Shown: in pieces, positions 18,951 to 28,404 of the stretch
Layout: each line of letters starts with the position of its first letter
How positions within the stretch are numbered: position 1 is the stretch's first letter
NCBI RefSeq assembly: GCF_012396605.1
Contig: NZ_JAAXPW010000003.1
Location: 57,849-121,848 of the forward strand
Origin: Ureibacillus thermosphaericus
GTDB lineage: Bacteria; Bacillota; Bacilli; Bacillales_A; Planococcaceae
Direction: 5' to 3'
DNA: 64,000 bases
Position numbers and translations under genes: made by a program
Notes under the pieces: generated by a model
What the model was told of the DNA's origin: nothing
Database searches by the model: none
The model's input: only the letters and a program-made list of their open reading frames with translations

Positions 18951-19762
18951 TGATCTTTCGTCTCCTTTTTTATTCGATTTTTTGCTAATATGAAAATCGG
19001 CGTCAGCTCTCCATTATCATATACGAAGGATAGTGATGTAATTGGTACACGGCCAATTGAAAAGAAATGCATCGTCATTTGGGCTAGCACATCATAACCT
19101 GTTTCATTTCGAATATCCCCAATGATTAGCACGTCTTGATGAGGAACGGAAATTGTCATATCTCCTTTAATTTTTTCCCTCATCTCTTTTAAAAAGGTTT
19201 CATTTAATATGCGGCTCGCATCATAGCCATCGTTTTCATTAACAAAATAAAATATGTTTCCTGCTACTTCATCTTTTTTTACATTCGTTGACAACTTTTT
19301 TACTGAAAAGCGGGCTATTTCCCGGATTTGTTCACCAGTAGCATTTAATTTCGAAAGCATTGACTCATCAATTAATCGATAAGTTGTACCTAAATCCAAA
19401 GCATAAAAAATGCGGGTTTCTGCCGTGTGATCTGACGTAATGAAGGGATGCCCCTCTTTCGATTTCAATGGGAAAGAAGTGGAACGAATAATCGGGAATA
19501 TGTTAGATAATTGATGTATTTCTTCAGCTTGCTCTTTTTCCATCGCAATAAAAGTCTGTTCAATCGTATAGACTACATCTTCTAACGCTTGTTCTTTTCT
19601 CTCATTATATTTTGCGATAATCTCAGGAAGATTAATATCCATTCCTTTTCCAAGATTTTTATGATCTAAACGTAGTTTATTATCTTTGCGATTGTACGAG
19701 TAATTAAACCTTTCAATACCTAATCGTCTTTTTAACTCTTCTACAAGCTGCTCAGGTTTCAC
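18947..19762 (-). CDS. ytpQ: YtpQ, DUF1444 family protein
   Basis: About 271 residues of the DUF1444 (UPF0354) family, function unknown. Recognisable parts are the N-terminal LVEELKRRLG segment, FPIIRSTSFP and the C-terminal SVPHQDVLIIGDIRNETGYDVL region, where family members end in a small alpha/beta domain. No signal peptide or transmembrane helix. The frame starts at a GTG (19771) that lies in the ribosome site; the second GTG (19762), five bases after AAGGAAGTGA, is preferred. Coupled to ytpR. Confidence 0.88.
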   Translation of the reverse strand: MKPEQLVEELKRRLGIERFNYSYNRKDNKLRLDHKNLGKGMDINLPEIIAKYNERKEQALEDVVYTIEQTFIAMEKEQAEEIHQLSNIFPIIRSTSFPLKSKEGHPFITSDHTAETRIFYALDLGTTYRLIDESMLSKLNATGEQIREIARFSVKKLSTNVKKDEVAGNIFYFVNENDGYDASRILNETFLKEMREKIKGDMTISVPHQDVLIIGDIRNETGYDVLAQMTMHFFSIGRVPITSLSFVYDNGELTPIFILAKNRIKKETKDQ

Positions 19763-19790
19763 TAAAATCACTTCCTTATGTGCACAAATA

Positions 19791-19814
19791 AACGGCTCAC
19801 TTCAGTGAACCGTT
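19791..19814 (-). terminator. Terminator of the lipoprotein gene
   Basis: Arms ACGGTTCACT and AGTGAGCCGT with a two-base loop, then TTATTTG on the minus strand. It lies between the lipoprotein gene and ytpQ. The U-tract is short, so termination may be partial. Confidence 0.65.
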
Positions 19815-19873
19815 TTAATTTTCATACATTTATTGTATCAGAAGAAACATTGGACAGTCGATTAGAATGAATT

Positions 19874-20389
19874 TTAGTACAGTACTTCTACTGAACGAGC
19901 AATTAACATCATTTCTACTAACTTATTATCCATATGCTTATTATTGGATATCGTAGAAACTTTTACACCACCGCTACTAGCAATCAGTTCGAATTGCCCT
20001 TCATCATGTTCCAGTACCATTGTAAATCCAAAAGCACCATCTAGTTCAACTGGTTGCTCTTTTACTATTTTTTTCGTTGAATTATTTTTCAATAAGTCAT
20101 AGTGAAGCTGACTATCTTCTTTTTCATTAACATTCACAAATAAAATATATTTATCTTTTCCTTTTGATAGTATGTAATTGTTTTCATCATCTGTTTCTTT
20201 TATGCTATATCCTGATGGCAAGTATAACTCGATTTGTCCAATCTTTTTATTTGGTTCTCTTGGCGATTCTTCAAATACTGTTTGTGCACTAGCTACACCT
20301 ATATTGATTTGCTCTTCTACGGATTTTCCACAACCGGCTAATCCAAGCAACGATATACAGCTAATGGTTAATAGTAACCATTTTTTCAT
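19874..20389 (-). CDS. Predicted lipoprotein of unknown function
   Basis: 171 residues with a classic lipoprotein signal peptide: MKKW, a hydrophobic core to about residue 17, and the lipobox LAGC with Cys20 as the lipidated residue, followed by charged sequence. The mature domain includes a PSGYSIKETDDENNYILSKG segment and looks like a small beta-rich extracytoplasmic domain. I do not recognise the family. In B. subtilis ytpP (thioredoxin-like) occupies this position upstream of ytpQ; this protein has no CxxC and is not YtpP. Start ATG nine bases after GGAAGTG. Confidence 0.8.
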   Translation of the reverse strand: MKKWLLLTISCISLLGLAGCGKSVEEQINIGVASAQTVFEESPREPNKKIGQIELYLPSGYSIKETDDENNYILSKGKDKYILFVNVNEKEDSQLHYDLLKNNSTKKIVKEQPVELDGAFGFTMVLEHDEGQFELIASSGGVKVSTISNNKHMDNKLVEMMLIARSVEVLY

Positions 20390-20499
20390 TTTTCATTTCA
20401 CTTCCTTTACCCATACTACATTTTAGTAGGATATCGAATAGAGTGCAATCTTAAAGTCTAATTTTAGAATAATAGATAAAAAATAGGAAAATTTTATCA

Positions 20500-21021
20500 T
20501 TATTTCTCCTTTTTTAAAAAAAAATATTGTCCAATCAATAATGTAACGATATGTTCAAACATTTCCTTACGATCAACCAAATTCGCTGTTAATACGCCAA
20601 TTGCTCCTTTATGATGGCGCGTATCTTTTTCATTCGTATACTCATCCATAATAGGACCTAACTCTTTTCCCGCGCGTAGTTTTTTTGCAATTTCTTCAGG
20701 CAACATAAATTGTGCTCCAGCTGCAGTCAAAACTTGACCATTTTTTAATGCCAGTGCACCCCAATTGCAACAATACATGATTCCATCTATTTCACGAACT
20801 CCGCCTTCAAGACCAAAATTCAATTCTGCCCCAGTTGCTTCTAACGTATTTAAAGCACGGTTAATAGCGCCTTGTCGGGTTTCTTCATCAGAAAATGGTT
20901 GGGATGAAACATTTGAAGGAACATCCACTTCTAGAAATTCAATATCATCAAAATATGTATTCACTACGTTTTGCACCGCTTTTACTTTTGCACGGTTATG
21001 TGTTCCAATTGCTACTTTCAT
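20500..21021 (-). CDS. DUF84 / YjjX-family non-canonical purine NTP phosphatase
   Basis: 173 residues. The N-terminal MKVAIGTHNRAKVKAVQNV motif, RQGAINRA, NFGLEGGV and GPIMDEYTNEKDTRHHKGAIG are characteristic of the YjjX/DUF84 family, which hydrolyses ITP and XTP to keep deaminated purines out of nucleic acids. Expected to be cytosolic and Mg-dependent. Start ATG follows GAGGGTGCAAC. Single gene between the lipoprotein gene and ytoP. Substrate assignment is by family only. Confidence 0.85.
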   Translation of the reverse strand: MKVAIGTHNRAKVKAVQNVVNTYFDDIEFLEVDVPSNVSSQPFSDEETRQGAINRALNTLEATGAELNFGLEGGVREIDGIMYCCNWGALALKNGQVLTAAGAQFMLPEEIAKKLRAGKELGPIMDEYTNEKDTRHHKGAIGVLTANLVDRKEMFEHIVTLLIGQYFFLKKEK

Positions 21022-21140
21022 GTTGCACCCTCATTTCTCTTTACTTTATTATGTTCTAGTTATTTCATAGAAATTCATTACATTGTTTTTACAGGTATGT
21101 TACAGAAACAACAAACTGTTGATTTTCGCTACATGGGGAA

Positions 21141-21171
21141 GCGAAAGGGCAGGAACACCACCGCCTTTCGC
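21141..21171. other. GC-rich hairpin in the DUF84-ytoP intergenic region
   Basis: Arms GCGAAAGG and CCTTTCGC flank a C/A-rich loop. There is no U-tract on either strand, so it is not a standard terminator for ytoP, which ends 67 bases away. The surrounding 80 bases are visibly more GC-rich than other spacers. No coding content was recognised. Confidence 0.4.
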
Positions 21172-21237
21172 TCATATCAACCAATAGAAATTCATTTGGA
21201 CAAATTCCCCAATTATATAGAACATAAAGAAATCTTT

Positions 21238-22311
21238 TTAAGGATTTTGAAGAATTGTATCAACAGTCGTACGATCTAATGCTCGAATTAGCTTAACTAA
21301 TAGTTCTTTCACAGCTAAATAATCGTCAACATGAATTATGGATGCAGATGTATGAATATAGCGAGAACAAATGCCAATAACCGCACTTGGAACGCCGCCG
21401 TTCATCGTATGAACTTTTCCAGCATCTGTACCACCATGTGATACAAAATATTGATATGGAATTTGGTTGGATTCTGCAGTGTCTAATATAAATTCTCGCA
21501 ATGTGCGATGAGTTACCATCGTCGGGTCGTATATTCTCAATAATACGCCTTTACCTAACTGGCCGAATTCCTTTTCACTTGTCATATCATTTGCAGCAGA
21601 GGCATCTAATGCAAAAAATAAATCAGGTTGAATCATGTAAGAGGATACTTGTGCACCTCGTAGCCCTACTTCTTCCATGACATTGGCACCAGAATAAAGA
21701 TGATTCACCATTTTTTCATCTTTTAATTCCTTTAAAAGTTCGATGGCTAGTCCGCAACCATATCGATTATCCCAAGCCTTTGCCATTATTTTTTTCGGAT
21801 TGGCCATTACTGTAAATGGACAAACTGGTAAAATGGATTGTCCAGGACGTATCCCCATGTTAATGGCATCTTCTTTACTGTCAGCTCCGACATCAATGAG
21901 CATATCTTTTATATCCGTTGGTTTCTTACGTTGTTCTTCTGTCAATAAATGAGGTGGAGTAGATGCAATCACTCCGGGTATTTCTCGTTCATTTGTATAA
22001 ATTATCACTCGCTGCGCAAACAATACTTGACTATTCCAGCCCCCTAACGTTTGAAAGCGAATCATTCCACGGTCGGTAATGCTCGTTACCATAAAAGCTA
22101 CCTCATCCATATGACCCGCTACTAAAATTTTGGGCGCATCCTTTTCTTCCGACTTGCGCAAGCCAAAAATTCCACCTAAATTATCTTGTACAATTTCGTC
22201 TGCATATTTTTCGAGTTCTGAACGCATAAATGCTCGCACTGAATGCTCATTTCCAGGTGCCCCTGGAAGTTCCGTCAATGTTTTAAATAATTGTAAAGTC
22301 TCTTCATTCAT
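21238..22311 (-). CDS. ytoP: M42-family metallo-aminopeptidase YtoP
   Basis: 357 residues of the M42 glutamyl/deblocking aminopeptidase family. Zinc ligands and catalytic residues are visible in [23 protein letters not shown] (Asp), [12 protein letters not shown] (catalytic Glu-Glu), FALDAS and [14 protein letters not shown] (His). Cytosolic, probably a large oligomer as for other M42 enzymes. The frame opens with GTG at 22320, but the ATG at 22311 eight bases after GGGAG fits better. The neighbourhood (ytoP beside ytzB-like, ytnP and trmB) is as in B. subtilis. Confidence 0.92.
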   Translation of the reverse strand: MNEETLQLFKTLTELPGAPGNEHSVRAFMRSELEKYADEIVQDNLGGIFGLRKSEEKDAPKILVAGHMDEVAFMVTSITDRGMIRFQTLGGWNSQVLFAQRVIIYTNEREIPGVIASTPPHLLTEEQRKKPTDIKDMLIDVGADSKEDAINMGIRPGQSILPVCPFTVMANPKKIMAKAWDNRYGCGLAIELLKELKDEKMVNHLYSGANVMEEVGLRGAQVSSYMIQPDLFFALDASAANDMTSEKEFGQLGKGVLLRIYDPTMVTHRTLREFILDTAESNQIPYQYFVSHGGTDAGKVHTMNGGVPSAVIGICSRYIHTSASIIHVDDYLAVKELLVKLIRALDRTTVDTILQNP

Positions 22312-22544
22312 TCGGAACACTCCCTCATTATTTACTCGTTCTATTTTAACATAATCAATTGAAAACGTTGGAAATTAAGAAAGGTTTGTTCTAAACGAAA
22401 AGATTTATTTAATTGGATCCTTAAAAAAGGGAAATCTAAGTTATTTATAGAAAAGAGTATATATTCAATAAAATGATTTATCCTGCTTTCAGAAGACTGA
22501 AAAAATGATTTCATGATAAAATGGAAATTAGGAGGGAAAAGTTA

Positions 22545-22859
22545 ATGAATTTACGTGATTTTATGTTAGGTGTAACAACAGGTTTAGCTGCGGCAGTCAT
22601 TATAAAAGAAGCTTCAGAACGTATACAACCGTTTATGAATGCAAATCAAGTATTGGAAAATATTAAAGATGAATTTAGAAAAGAAAGCCCTATCGATGGT
22701 TCATGGATTTATATGAAGCCTGAAAATTATCATAACGGGGTTATGACAATCCCTGTTTATCGAGGCGGTATTTCAAGAGTATTAGATGGTGAAGTGGAAA
22801 ACTTTGAATTTGCAGCGGATGCTCGTTCAGGAGTAATCGTTGAACTAAAGAAAGCATAG
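22545..22859 (+). CDS. Small PepSY-like protein (YtzB-like)
   Basis: 104 residues starting MNLRDFMLGVTTGLAAAVIIKEASE after TAGGAGGGAAAAGTTA; the longer frame from 22521 would bury that ribosome site. The N-terminus has one short hydrophobic helix (about 6-22), possibly a membrane anchor. The C-terminal half (SWIYMKPENY to FEFAADARSGVIVELKK) has the beta-hairpin and 'D-A-R-S-G-V-I' pattern of PepSY domains. Position beside ytoP corresponds to ytzB in B. subtilis. Function unknown. Confidence 0.75.
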   Translation: MNLRDFMLGVTTGLAAAVIIKEASERIQPFMNANQVLENIKDEFRKESPIDGSWIYMKPENYHNGVMTIPVYRGGISRVLDGEVENFEFAADARSGVIVELKKA

Positions 22860-22874
22860 TCAATGCTTTTAAAT

Positions 22875-22902
22875 AAAAAAGATGGGATACCCCATCTTTT
22901 TT
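22875..22902. terminator. Bidirectional terminator between the PepSY-like gene and ytnP
   Basis: AAAAAAGATGGG, ATA(C) loop, CCCATCTTTTTT. Perfect arms and T-runs on both strands for two convergent genes. Confidence 0.95.
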
Positions 22903-22904
22903 AT

Positions 22905-23765
22905 TTAAAATTGAATTTTCGCTTCTTTACTTCTTTTCAATGAATCAATTATGTCTTTCCCTGATTCATCCCACTGTACCATACGATAATACGCATCGTG
23001 ATAAAAAATAAATTTATATCCATTCGTATAAGCTTCTTTTAATAGCTTCTCTTTAGCAAAAATGCTTGTCATTGGATAATCATCATATGCCATTACCCAT
23101 AGAGGGTTTTGATGGGCATGAGTTGGCATAATGTCCGCCATATGAATTAACGTTTCGCCTTTTTGCTTCAATTTCACAATGGCATGTCCGTCACTATGGC
23201 CGCCTGTATGAATCATTTCAATTCCTGGTGCAACTTCAATAAAGTCAGTAAAAGTAACAACTTGGTCTTGAATTGGCTCCCAATTTTCCGCCCAGTACGT
23301 TGCTTTTGAACGAATATTCGGATTGCGCATTTCATCCCATTCAATTTGGGAAACATAAATTTTGGCTTTTGGGAAAGTGGAAACCAATCGGTCCCCTTCA
23401 TATTTCGTCAATCCACTGGCATGATCAAAGTGCATATGGGTCATCAAGATTCCATCAATATCTTCAACTGTCATACCTAATTTTTGTAAGCTCTCTTCAA
23501 TATTTGACTGTTCCGTTACACCATAGTTGCGGATTTGCTTTTCATTTAATTTATTTCCAATTCCGCTGTCAATCATATAATTTTTTCCATTATATTGAAT
23601 GAGAATTGGTTCACATGCTAGTTCGATTTGATTTTTTTCGTTTACTGGGTATTTTCTTGACCATAGTGGTTTTGGAACAACCCCAAACATGGCACCCCCG
23701 TCTAGTGACGTTACGCCACCATCTAACCATGTCAATGTCATATCGTGAAAATGTAGTTTGTCCAT
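22905..23765 (-). CDS. ytnP: Metallo-beta-lactamase-fold hydrolase YtnP (lactonase-like)
   Basis: 286 residues. The di-zinc site is complete: [10 protein letters not shown] (HxHxDH), [22 protein letters not shown] and the C-terminal FYHDAYY. N-terminal [19 protein letters not shown] and PLWSRKYP are family features. B. subtilis YtnP is reported to degrade acyl-homoserine lactones and to block a Streptomyces signal; the same activity is inferred, not proved, here. Start ATG behind TAGGGGGAGAAATGG. Monocistronic or cotranscribed from trmB. Confidence 0.9.
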   Translation of the reverse strand: MDKLHFHDMTLTWLDGGVTSLDGGAMFGVVPKPLWSRKYPVNEKNQIELACEPILIQYNGKNYMIDSGIGNKLNEKQIRNYGVTEQSNIEESLQKLGMTVEDIDGILMTHMHFDHASGLTKYEGDRLVSTFPKAKIYVSQIEWDEMRNPNIRSKATYWAENWEPIQDQVVTFTDFIEVAPGIEMIHTGGHSDGHAIVKLKQKGETLIHMADIMPTHAHQNPLWVMAYDDYPMTSIFAKEKLLKEAYTNGYKFIFYHDAYYRMVQWDESGKDIIDSLKRSKEAKIQF

Positions 23766-23867
23766 CCATTTCTCCCCCTAAAATATGAAAATGTCTATGA
23801 AATCAATTGAAACTTCAATTGGAATTTATCAAAAAATAGTGAGGGAAGTTTCAATAGATCATCAAAA

Positions 23868-24515
23868 TTATTTCTTTACAAACTGAGCTTCTAATCGATA
23901 AATCGGCTGACCTAATGAAGAAAACTTTTCTTCATACTCAGTTCGTATATTATCTTCTGGTTCATTTGCATGTAAATCTAAAGAAACATCTTTCAACTTC
24001 ATGCCATATTGGGACATTGATACCAATGAATATTCAAAAAGCCCTCGGTTATCTGTTTTAAAGTGGATTTCACCTTCATCTATCAAAATCGACTCATAGA
24101 TTTTCAAAAACTTTTCATGAGTCAATCTACGTTTTGCATGCCGTTTCTTTGGCCAAGGATCAGAGAAATTCAAGTAAACGCGATGTACCTCATTTTTTTG
24201 AAAAATTTTCTCCAATTCTTCAGCGTTCACTCTCAATAATCGCAAATTGGGAGGCGAACCTGCTTCCAACGCTTTTTGTAATGCTTTTACAATAACTTTA
24301 TCAAATAATTCGATTCCAATATAATTAATTTCTGGATTGGCTTGAGCCATGCCAACAATAAATTGCCCTCTTCCAGAACCGACTTCAATATGCAGCGGAC
24401 GATCATTTCCAAAAAGCTCATTCCACTTCCCTTTATATTCTTCGGGATTCGGAATCACCATTTCAGGATGTTGTTGAATAAATTCTCGCGCCCATGGTTT
24501 ATTACGTAATCTCAC
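23868..24515 (-). CDS. trmB: tRNA (guanine-N7)-methyltransferase TrmB
   Basis: Makes m7G46 in the variable loop of tRNAs using SAM. The 215-residue protein has the TrmB signature throughout: [12 protein letters not shown] (SAM loop, about residue 42), [39 protein letters not shown] (with the conserved DPWPKKRH) and [13 protein letters not shown]. The start is GTG behind AGTAGGGTATAAA, giving the usual [10 protein letters not shown]-terminus. No rearrangement relative to Bacillus apart from the following NERD-type gene. Confidence 0.96.
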   Translation of the reverse strand: MRLRNKPWAREFIQQHPEMVIPNPEEYKGKWNELFGNDRPLHIEVGSGRGQFIVGMAQANPEINYIGIELFDKVIVKALQKALEAGSPPNLRLLRVNAEELEKIFQKNEVHRVYLNFSDPWPKKRHAKRRLTHEKFLKIYESILIDEGEIHFKTDNRGLFEYSLVSMSQYGMKLKDVSLDLHANEPEDNIRTEYEEKFSSLGQPIYRLEAQFVKK

Positions 24516-24718
24516 TTTATACCCTACTTTCTATGTTGTTCATTCATTTTACGTATGCAAACTATGCTTTTTAAAAATAACTGTTTCTATTTATAGAATA
24601 AATTATTATGTAACAATTACAACCGTTCATAAAGAAATTAATTTTTCCAGGAATAGAGATACTCTTATTTATTACACTTTCTTCTTTATGTATATCAACG
24701 AATAAGTAGTTGTTTATT

Positions 24719-25699
24719 TTACTGCTCCAAATTTTGAGGATTCAAAATATCGCGGCTATGTGAAGTTGTCTCCACATTATTCAAAATCGCATGTGCCGCT
24801 TGTAATTGCATTTTTTTCAAAGGAGATGGAGAATATTTTAATTGCTGTAACCACGTTGTATACCCACGCTTATCAATGATTTGAACGTTAAAAGGCGTCA
24901 GCGAATAATCAAAATAGCCATTCCGTGATAGCAATATTTTTCGAATCGGAAAATCTACCTGATGCTTATTAAATAGTTGTGACACAATTGCTTCCATTCG
25001 ATTTAATTGAATGAACGGATTCAACATTTTTTCACTTCTTTTTCCTACTTTTTTCGTCCAGAATCGTTCTCCGTCACCAACATATACAGCAGACTCTTCT
25101 TCTTCCACAAGCGTGATACATAAACATTCGGTCGGTGTTAAGATAATGACATCTAGTTCTATCGGCGCTTTTTTAATTTTAATAACAGGATAGTAAAATA
25201 CTAAATAATTATCAGGCAAACGCTGAAGAACTGTTCTTAAAAAACTGTCTCTAAAAAAACGAGGATCGACATATGATTTTTCTAATAGCGTTGAACTCGC
25301 CCATTTTATTTGAAAATGGAAAAATTGATCAAGAAACATACGTTTTAACTCTTCAATACTATCTGGATGATAAACGATATGTGGCTCAAAGTACAAAGTG
25401 GACTCTTCATCAACTTCTCCTTCTTCATCCGGCATCGCTTCATGGGAGACATCAACAGATTCAATATCCTCTTGTTCTTTTATTCGCTTTTGATTGAACC
25501 ATTTTTTTATAAAGGAGAAGCGGTTCGATTGTTCTTCTTCTTCAATGTGTTCCCAAGATAATGGTTCTTCTCCAGTTAGCCATTGTTGTTTTACCTTTTC
25601 CCATTGGGTTCTTTTTAATCTGACATATTGTGTTGGATATCTTGTTAAATCAATTTGATATCTCGAAATATAATCCTGTAGTTTAATTAGTTGAGCCAA
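24719..25699 (-). CDS. NERD-like (nuclease-related domain) protein
   Basis: 326 residues, probably cytosolic (no signal peptide). A central region (about 165-260) contains LPDNYLVFYYPVIK and APIELDVIILTPTECLCITLVE, the beta-strand plus E/D pattern of NERD domains related to restriction-endonuclease folds. The usual lysine of an IEVK-type motif is replaced (ITLVE), so nuclease activity is doubtful. Residues 50-105 are acidic and probably flexible. Start is TTG at 25699, nine bases after GGAGA; the GTG at 25708 overlaps the ribosome site. Lies between trmB and dat, where B. subtilis has other genes. Function unknown. Confidence 0.65.
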   Translation of the reverse strand: MAQLIKLQDYISRYQIDLTRYPTQYVRLKRTQWEKVKQQWLTGEEPLSWEHIEEEEQSNRFSFIKKWFNQKRIKEQEDIESVDVSHEAMPDEEGEVDEESTLYFEPHIVYHPDSIEELKRMFLDQFFHFQIKWASSTLLEKSYVDPRFFRDSFLRTVLQRLPDNYLVFYYPVIKIKKAPIELDVIILTPTECLCITLVEEEESAVYVGDGERFWTKKVGKRSEKMLNPFIQLNRMEAIVSQLFNKHQVDFPIRKILLSRNGYFDYSLTPFNVQIIDKRGYTTWLQQLKYSPSPLKKMQLQAAHAILNNVETTSHSRDILNPQNLEQ

Positions 25700-25783
25700 T
25701 GAAAACACTCTCCTACATACTCTCTCGAATTCATTTTACATGACTACTTTAAAAATTCATAGTAACGCTCACATTTAAAAATG

Positions 25784-25816
25784 AAAAAAGTACCCTCAAA
25801 GTATGAGGATACTTTT
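25784..25816 (-). terminator. Terminator of pepV-dat
   Basis: Arms AAAGTATCCTCA and TGAGGGTACTTT, then TTTC on the minus strand; the plus strand also ends in TTTTGTTTT. It lies 45 bases after the dat stop. Confidence 0.82.
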
Positions 25817-25860
25817 GTTTTAGTGGTTTAAAAGCAAAACCAAACTATTCTCAATTCAGA

Positions 25861-26712
25861 TTATATATGAAGCGGTTTTGGAATTTTTGTTTCAAATTGT
25901 TTTTGTAATTTACGAGTCCATTCTCCAACTTTTCCATCTCGAATCAACTTACCATCTATTTCAATAACCGGCGTAATTTCAGAAGTTGTACTTGTTACAA
26001 ATAATTCATCCATTTTCAATGCTTCATGAGTTGTAAATGGAATTTCTTTTACAGGCATATTAATTTCATTTGCACAAGCTATGACAACGTCGCGAGTGAT
26101 TCCTTTTAAAATCATATTGTTTGCAGGATGCGTATACAATATACCATCTTTTATTCCAAATACATTTGAAGAAGAGCCTTCTGTTACTGTATTATTTCGA
26201 TGTAGAATCGCTTCATAGCAGCCTTTTTCATGAGCTTCTTGTTTTGCTAATACTGCACCAAGCAAGTTCAATGATTTAATATCACATCGTAACCAACGGA
26301 TATCTTCCACAAAGGTAGCTTTTACACCTTTTTCAAGATTTTCTAATGGTCGTGGATTTTCTTTCGTATAACCAATGATTACTGGTTTTACAGTATTCTC
26401 AGGGAATTGATGCGCACGAGGCGAAGTTCCGCGAGTAACTTGAAAATAAATATGCCCAGTGTTTAATTCATTTTTTTCCACTAATTCATGTAGCAATTGA
26501 TGAAATTTATCCTTTGTATATGGAATCGTAATTCGTATTTTTTCAGCTGATGCATATAATCGGTCAATATGTTCATTTACAGTAAACATTTCACCGTTAT
26601 ATACTTTCACAACTTCATATACGCCATCACCGAATTGATAACCGCGATCTTCTTTATCAATTTTGACTTCTTCATCTTTCACAATTTGGTCATTCCATAA
26701 AGTGTATCCCAT
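25861..26712 (-). CDS. dat: D-alanine (D-amino acid) aminotransferase
   Basis: Fold-type IV PLP enzyme interconverting D-Ala and D-Glu with their keto acids, supplying D-Glu/D-Ala for peptidoglycan. Signature positions: YQFGDGVYEVVKVYNG, RLYASAEKI, the catalytic Lys in CDIKSLNLLGAVLAKQEA (about residue 145), and TVTEGSSSNVFGI for the PLP phosphate. 283 residues, normal. Second gene behind pepV (13-base gap), an arrangement conserved in many Bacillales. Confidence 0.95.
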   Translation of the reverse strand: MGYTLWNDQIVKDEEVKIDKEDRGYQFGDGVYEVVKVYNGEMFTVNEHIDRLYASAEKIRITIPYTKDKFHQLLHELVEKNELNTGHIYFQVTRGTSPRAHQFPENTVKPVIIGYTKENPRPLENLEKGVKATFVEDIRWLRCDIKSLNLLGAVLAKQEAHEKGCYEAILHRNNTVTEGSSSNVFGIKDGILYTHPANNMILKGITRDVVIACANEINMPVKEIPFTTHEALKMDELFVTSTTSEITPVIEIDGKLIRDGKVGEWTRKLQKQFETKIPKPLHI

Positions 26713-26725
26713 TTTCCCACATCCT

Positions 26726-28117
26726 TCATTTTTTCGCTGCTAATTCAATAATTGCTTCTGCATATATTGCAGCAGACTTCACTAAGTTGTCAATGACAAC
26801 ATACTCATCTTTTTGATGAGCCACATCAGGTTCTCCAGGAAATAAACTGCCGAATGCCACCCCTTTTTTCAACACTCTTGCATAAGTTCCGCCACCGGTT
26901 GATAGTGGTTTAGATTCATCGCCAGTATATCGTCGATAAACTTTTAACAATGTTTGAATCAATTCATCATCTTCAGGAATGTAATGAGGGCTTGAATTTG
27001 ATATTACTGTTAAATTAAAAGGATATTTCGATAAACGCTCTGTGGCTTCTCGAATTTTTTCTTCATATGGATAAGTGACAGAATAACGCATGCTGACGAG
27101 TATATTTCCTCCTCTTTCTGAATCAAAAGAAACTACTCCAGCATTCAATGTTGTTGGTCCTGACATTTCGTCTATATAATCGAAACCTAGAGCTTTCCCA
27201 TATACATCACTAAAAGCATCGACAATAAAAGAAACAAATGCTTTACTTGCGTCGGTTGATAAATGTTGTTTTAAAAATTTCGCAAGCAAAACTGCAGCAT
27301 TTATTCCTTTTTCAGGTTCCATTGCGTGGGCAGATTTTCCTGTTACCGCTATTATAACCTGTTCTCCCTCTCTAGTGAAAGATGCTTCTTCATTAAATTG
27401 TTTAAAATATTCATAGAATTCTTTTTCAAAATCAGATGAAACATTTTTTACTATCGCTTTTGCAAAATCAGGAACCATATTATGTCGATCACCTGATTTA
27501 AAGGAAACGAGTTGCTCATTATGAGACAAAGGACTCGTTTGAGAAAACTGAATTACAGCAATTCCCTTTTCAGCATTGATGAGAGGAAAGTCTGCATCTG
27601 GAACAAAACCTATATCAGGCATTTCTTCTTTTTTGAAGTAATGTTCAACACACCGGAATCCTGATTCTTCATCAGTACCTATAATTAAGCGAACCCGTTT
27701 GGACAGTGGGATACCGGCATCTTTCACCATTTTCATAGCAAGATATGCCGCCATTGTCGGTCCTTTATCATCAATGGCACCACGGCCATACAACTTTCCG
27801 TCTTTTACGATCCCTTCAAATGGTGGATAAGTCCAATTATCACCAGCTGGAACAACATCTACATGACAAAGAATACCGAGAATTTCTTTTCCCTCTCCCA
27901 TTTCAATGTGTCCTGCATAATGATCTACATTTTTCACTTTAAATCCTTCTTTTGAAGCTTTCGAAAGTAGCCACTCTAACGCCTTCTTAGGTCCATTTCC
28001 AAATGGTGCATCTTCTGTTTTATTCTCTTCATCCAATACACTTTTAATTCGAATAATTTGCTGCAGTCCTTCAATCAATTCGTTTTTTCTTTGTTCTGCT
28101 AATGTCAAAAAGTTCAT
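26726..28117 (-). CDS. pepV: Dipeptidase PepV (M20 family)
   Basis: Di-zinc M20 dipeptidase of about 463 residues. ILCHVDVVPAGDNW, GRGAIDDKGPTMAA (bridging Asp), GTDEESGFRCVEHY (catalytic Glu-Glu), FVPDADFP and the C-terminal STGGGTYARVL are all present. It cleaves dipeptides and some D-amino-acid dipeptides, which would suit cotranscription with dat. The frame begins with a GTG at 28126 inside the ribosome site; the ATG at 28117 is six bases after AGAGGTG. Confidence 0.94.
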   Translation of the reverse strand: MNFLTLAEQRKNELIEGLQQIIRIKSVLDEENKTEDAPFGNGPKKALEWLLSKASKEGFKVKNVDHYAGHIEMGEGKEILGILCHVDVVPAGDNWTYPPFEGIVKDGKLYGRGAIDDKGPTMAAYLAMKMVKDAGIPLSKRVRLIIGTDEESGFRCVEHYFKKEEMPDIGFVPDADFPLINAEKGIAVIQFSQTSPLSHNEQLVSFKSGDRHNMVPDFAKAIVKNVSSDFEKEFYEYFKQFNEEASFTREGEQVIIAVTGKSAHAMEPEKGINAAVLLAKFLKQHLSTDASKAFVSFIVDAFSDVYGKALGFDYIDEMSGPTTLNAGVVSFDSERGGNILVSMRYSVTYPYEEKIREATERLSKYPFNLTVISNSSPHYIPEDDELIQTLLKVYRRYTGDESKPLSTGGGTYARVLKKGVAFGSLFPGEPDVAHQKDEYVVIDNLVKSAAIYAEAIIELAAKK

Positions 28118-28267
28118 GTATTTCACCTCTTTGATTAATAATTAAGGAGTTTCAAAAAAAAATTAAAAAGGTATAAAACCCTTTATATTAACGTATTCTT
28201 TGAATAATAAAACACAAAAATTATCTTTATATCGTTTTGAATTGTGGAAAAATTAATAGTTTATTGC

Positions 28268-28299
28268 TATAATGATTCTGTCAAATGTATTTTTTGACA
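28268..28299 (+). promoter_or_regulatory. -10 box and perfect inverted repeat in front of the DeoR-type gene
   Basis: TATAAT at 28268-28273 is followed by TGTCAAA-N7-TTTGACA (28279-28299). The repeat would overlap the transcription start, which is a typical repressor-operator position. The -35 is weak. The 5' leader to the ATG is about 120 bases. Confidence 0.5.
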
Positions 28300-28404
28300 A
28301 AAAATTCTGAAAAGGGGATGTCTAGGGCAGAAATTTAGACCTCTCATTCATTTGTTAGTCGTCCGCTGGTCTTTGCCATGTGAATTAAGATGAAGGAGTG
28401 GTTC

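Noticed and set aside
20971..21279. 102-residue plus-strand frame spanning the DUF84 start, the hairpin island and the ytoP end
   Set aside because: No ribosome site, overlaps two supported genes antisense, and composition is unlike neighbouring proteins; it arises from an open intergenic stretch.
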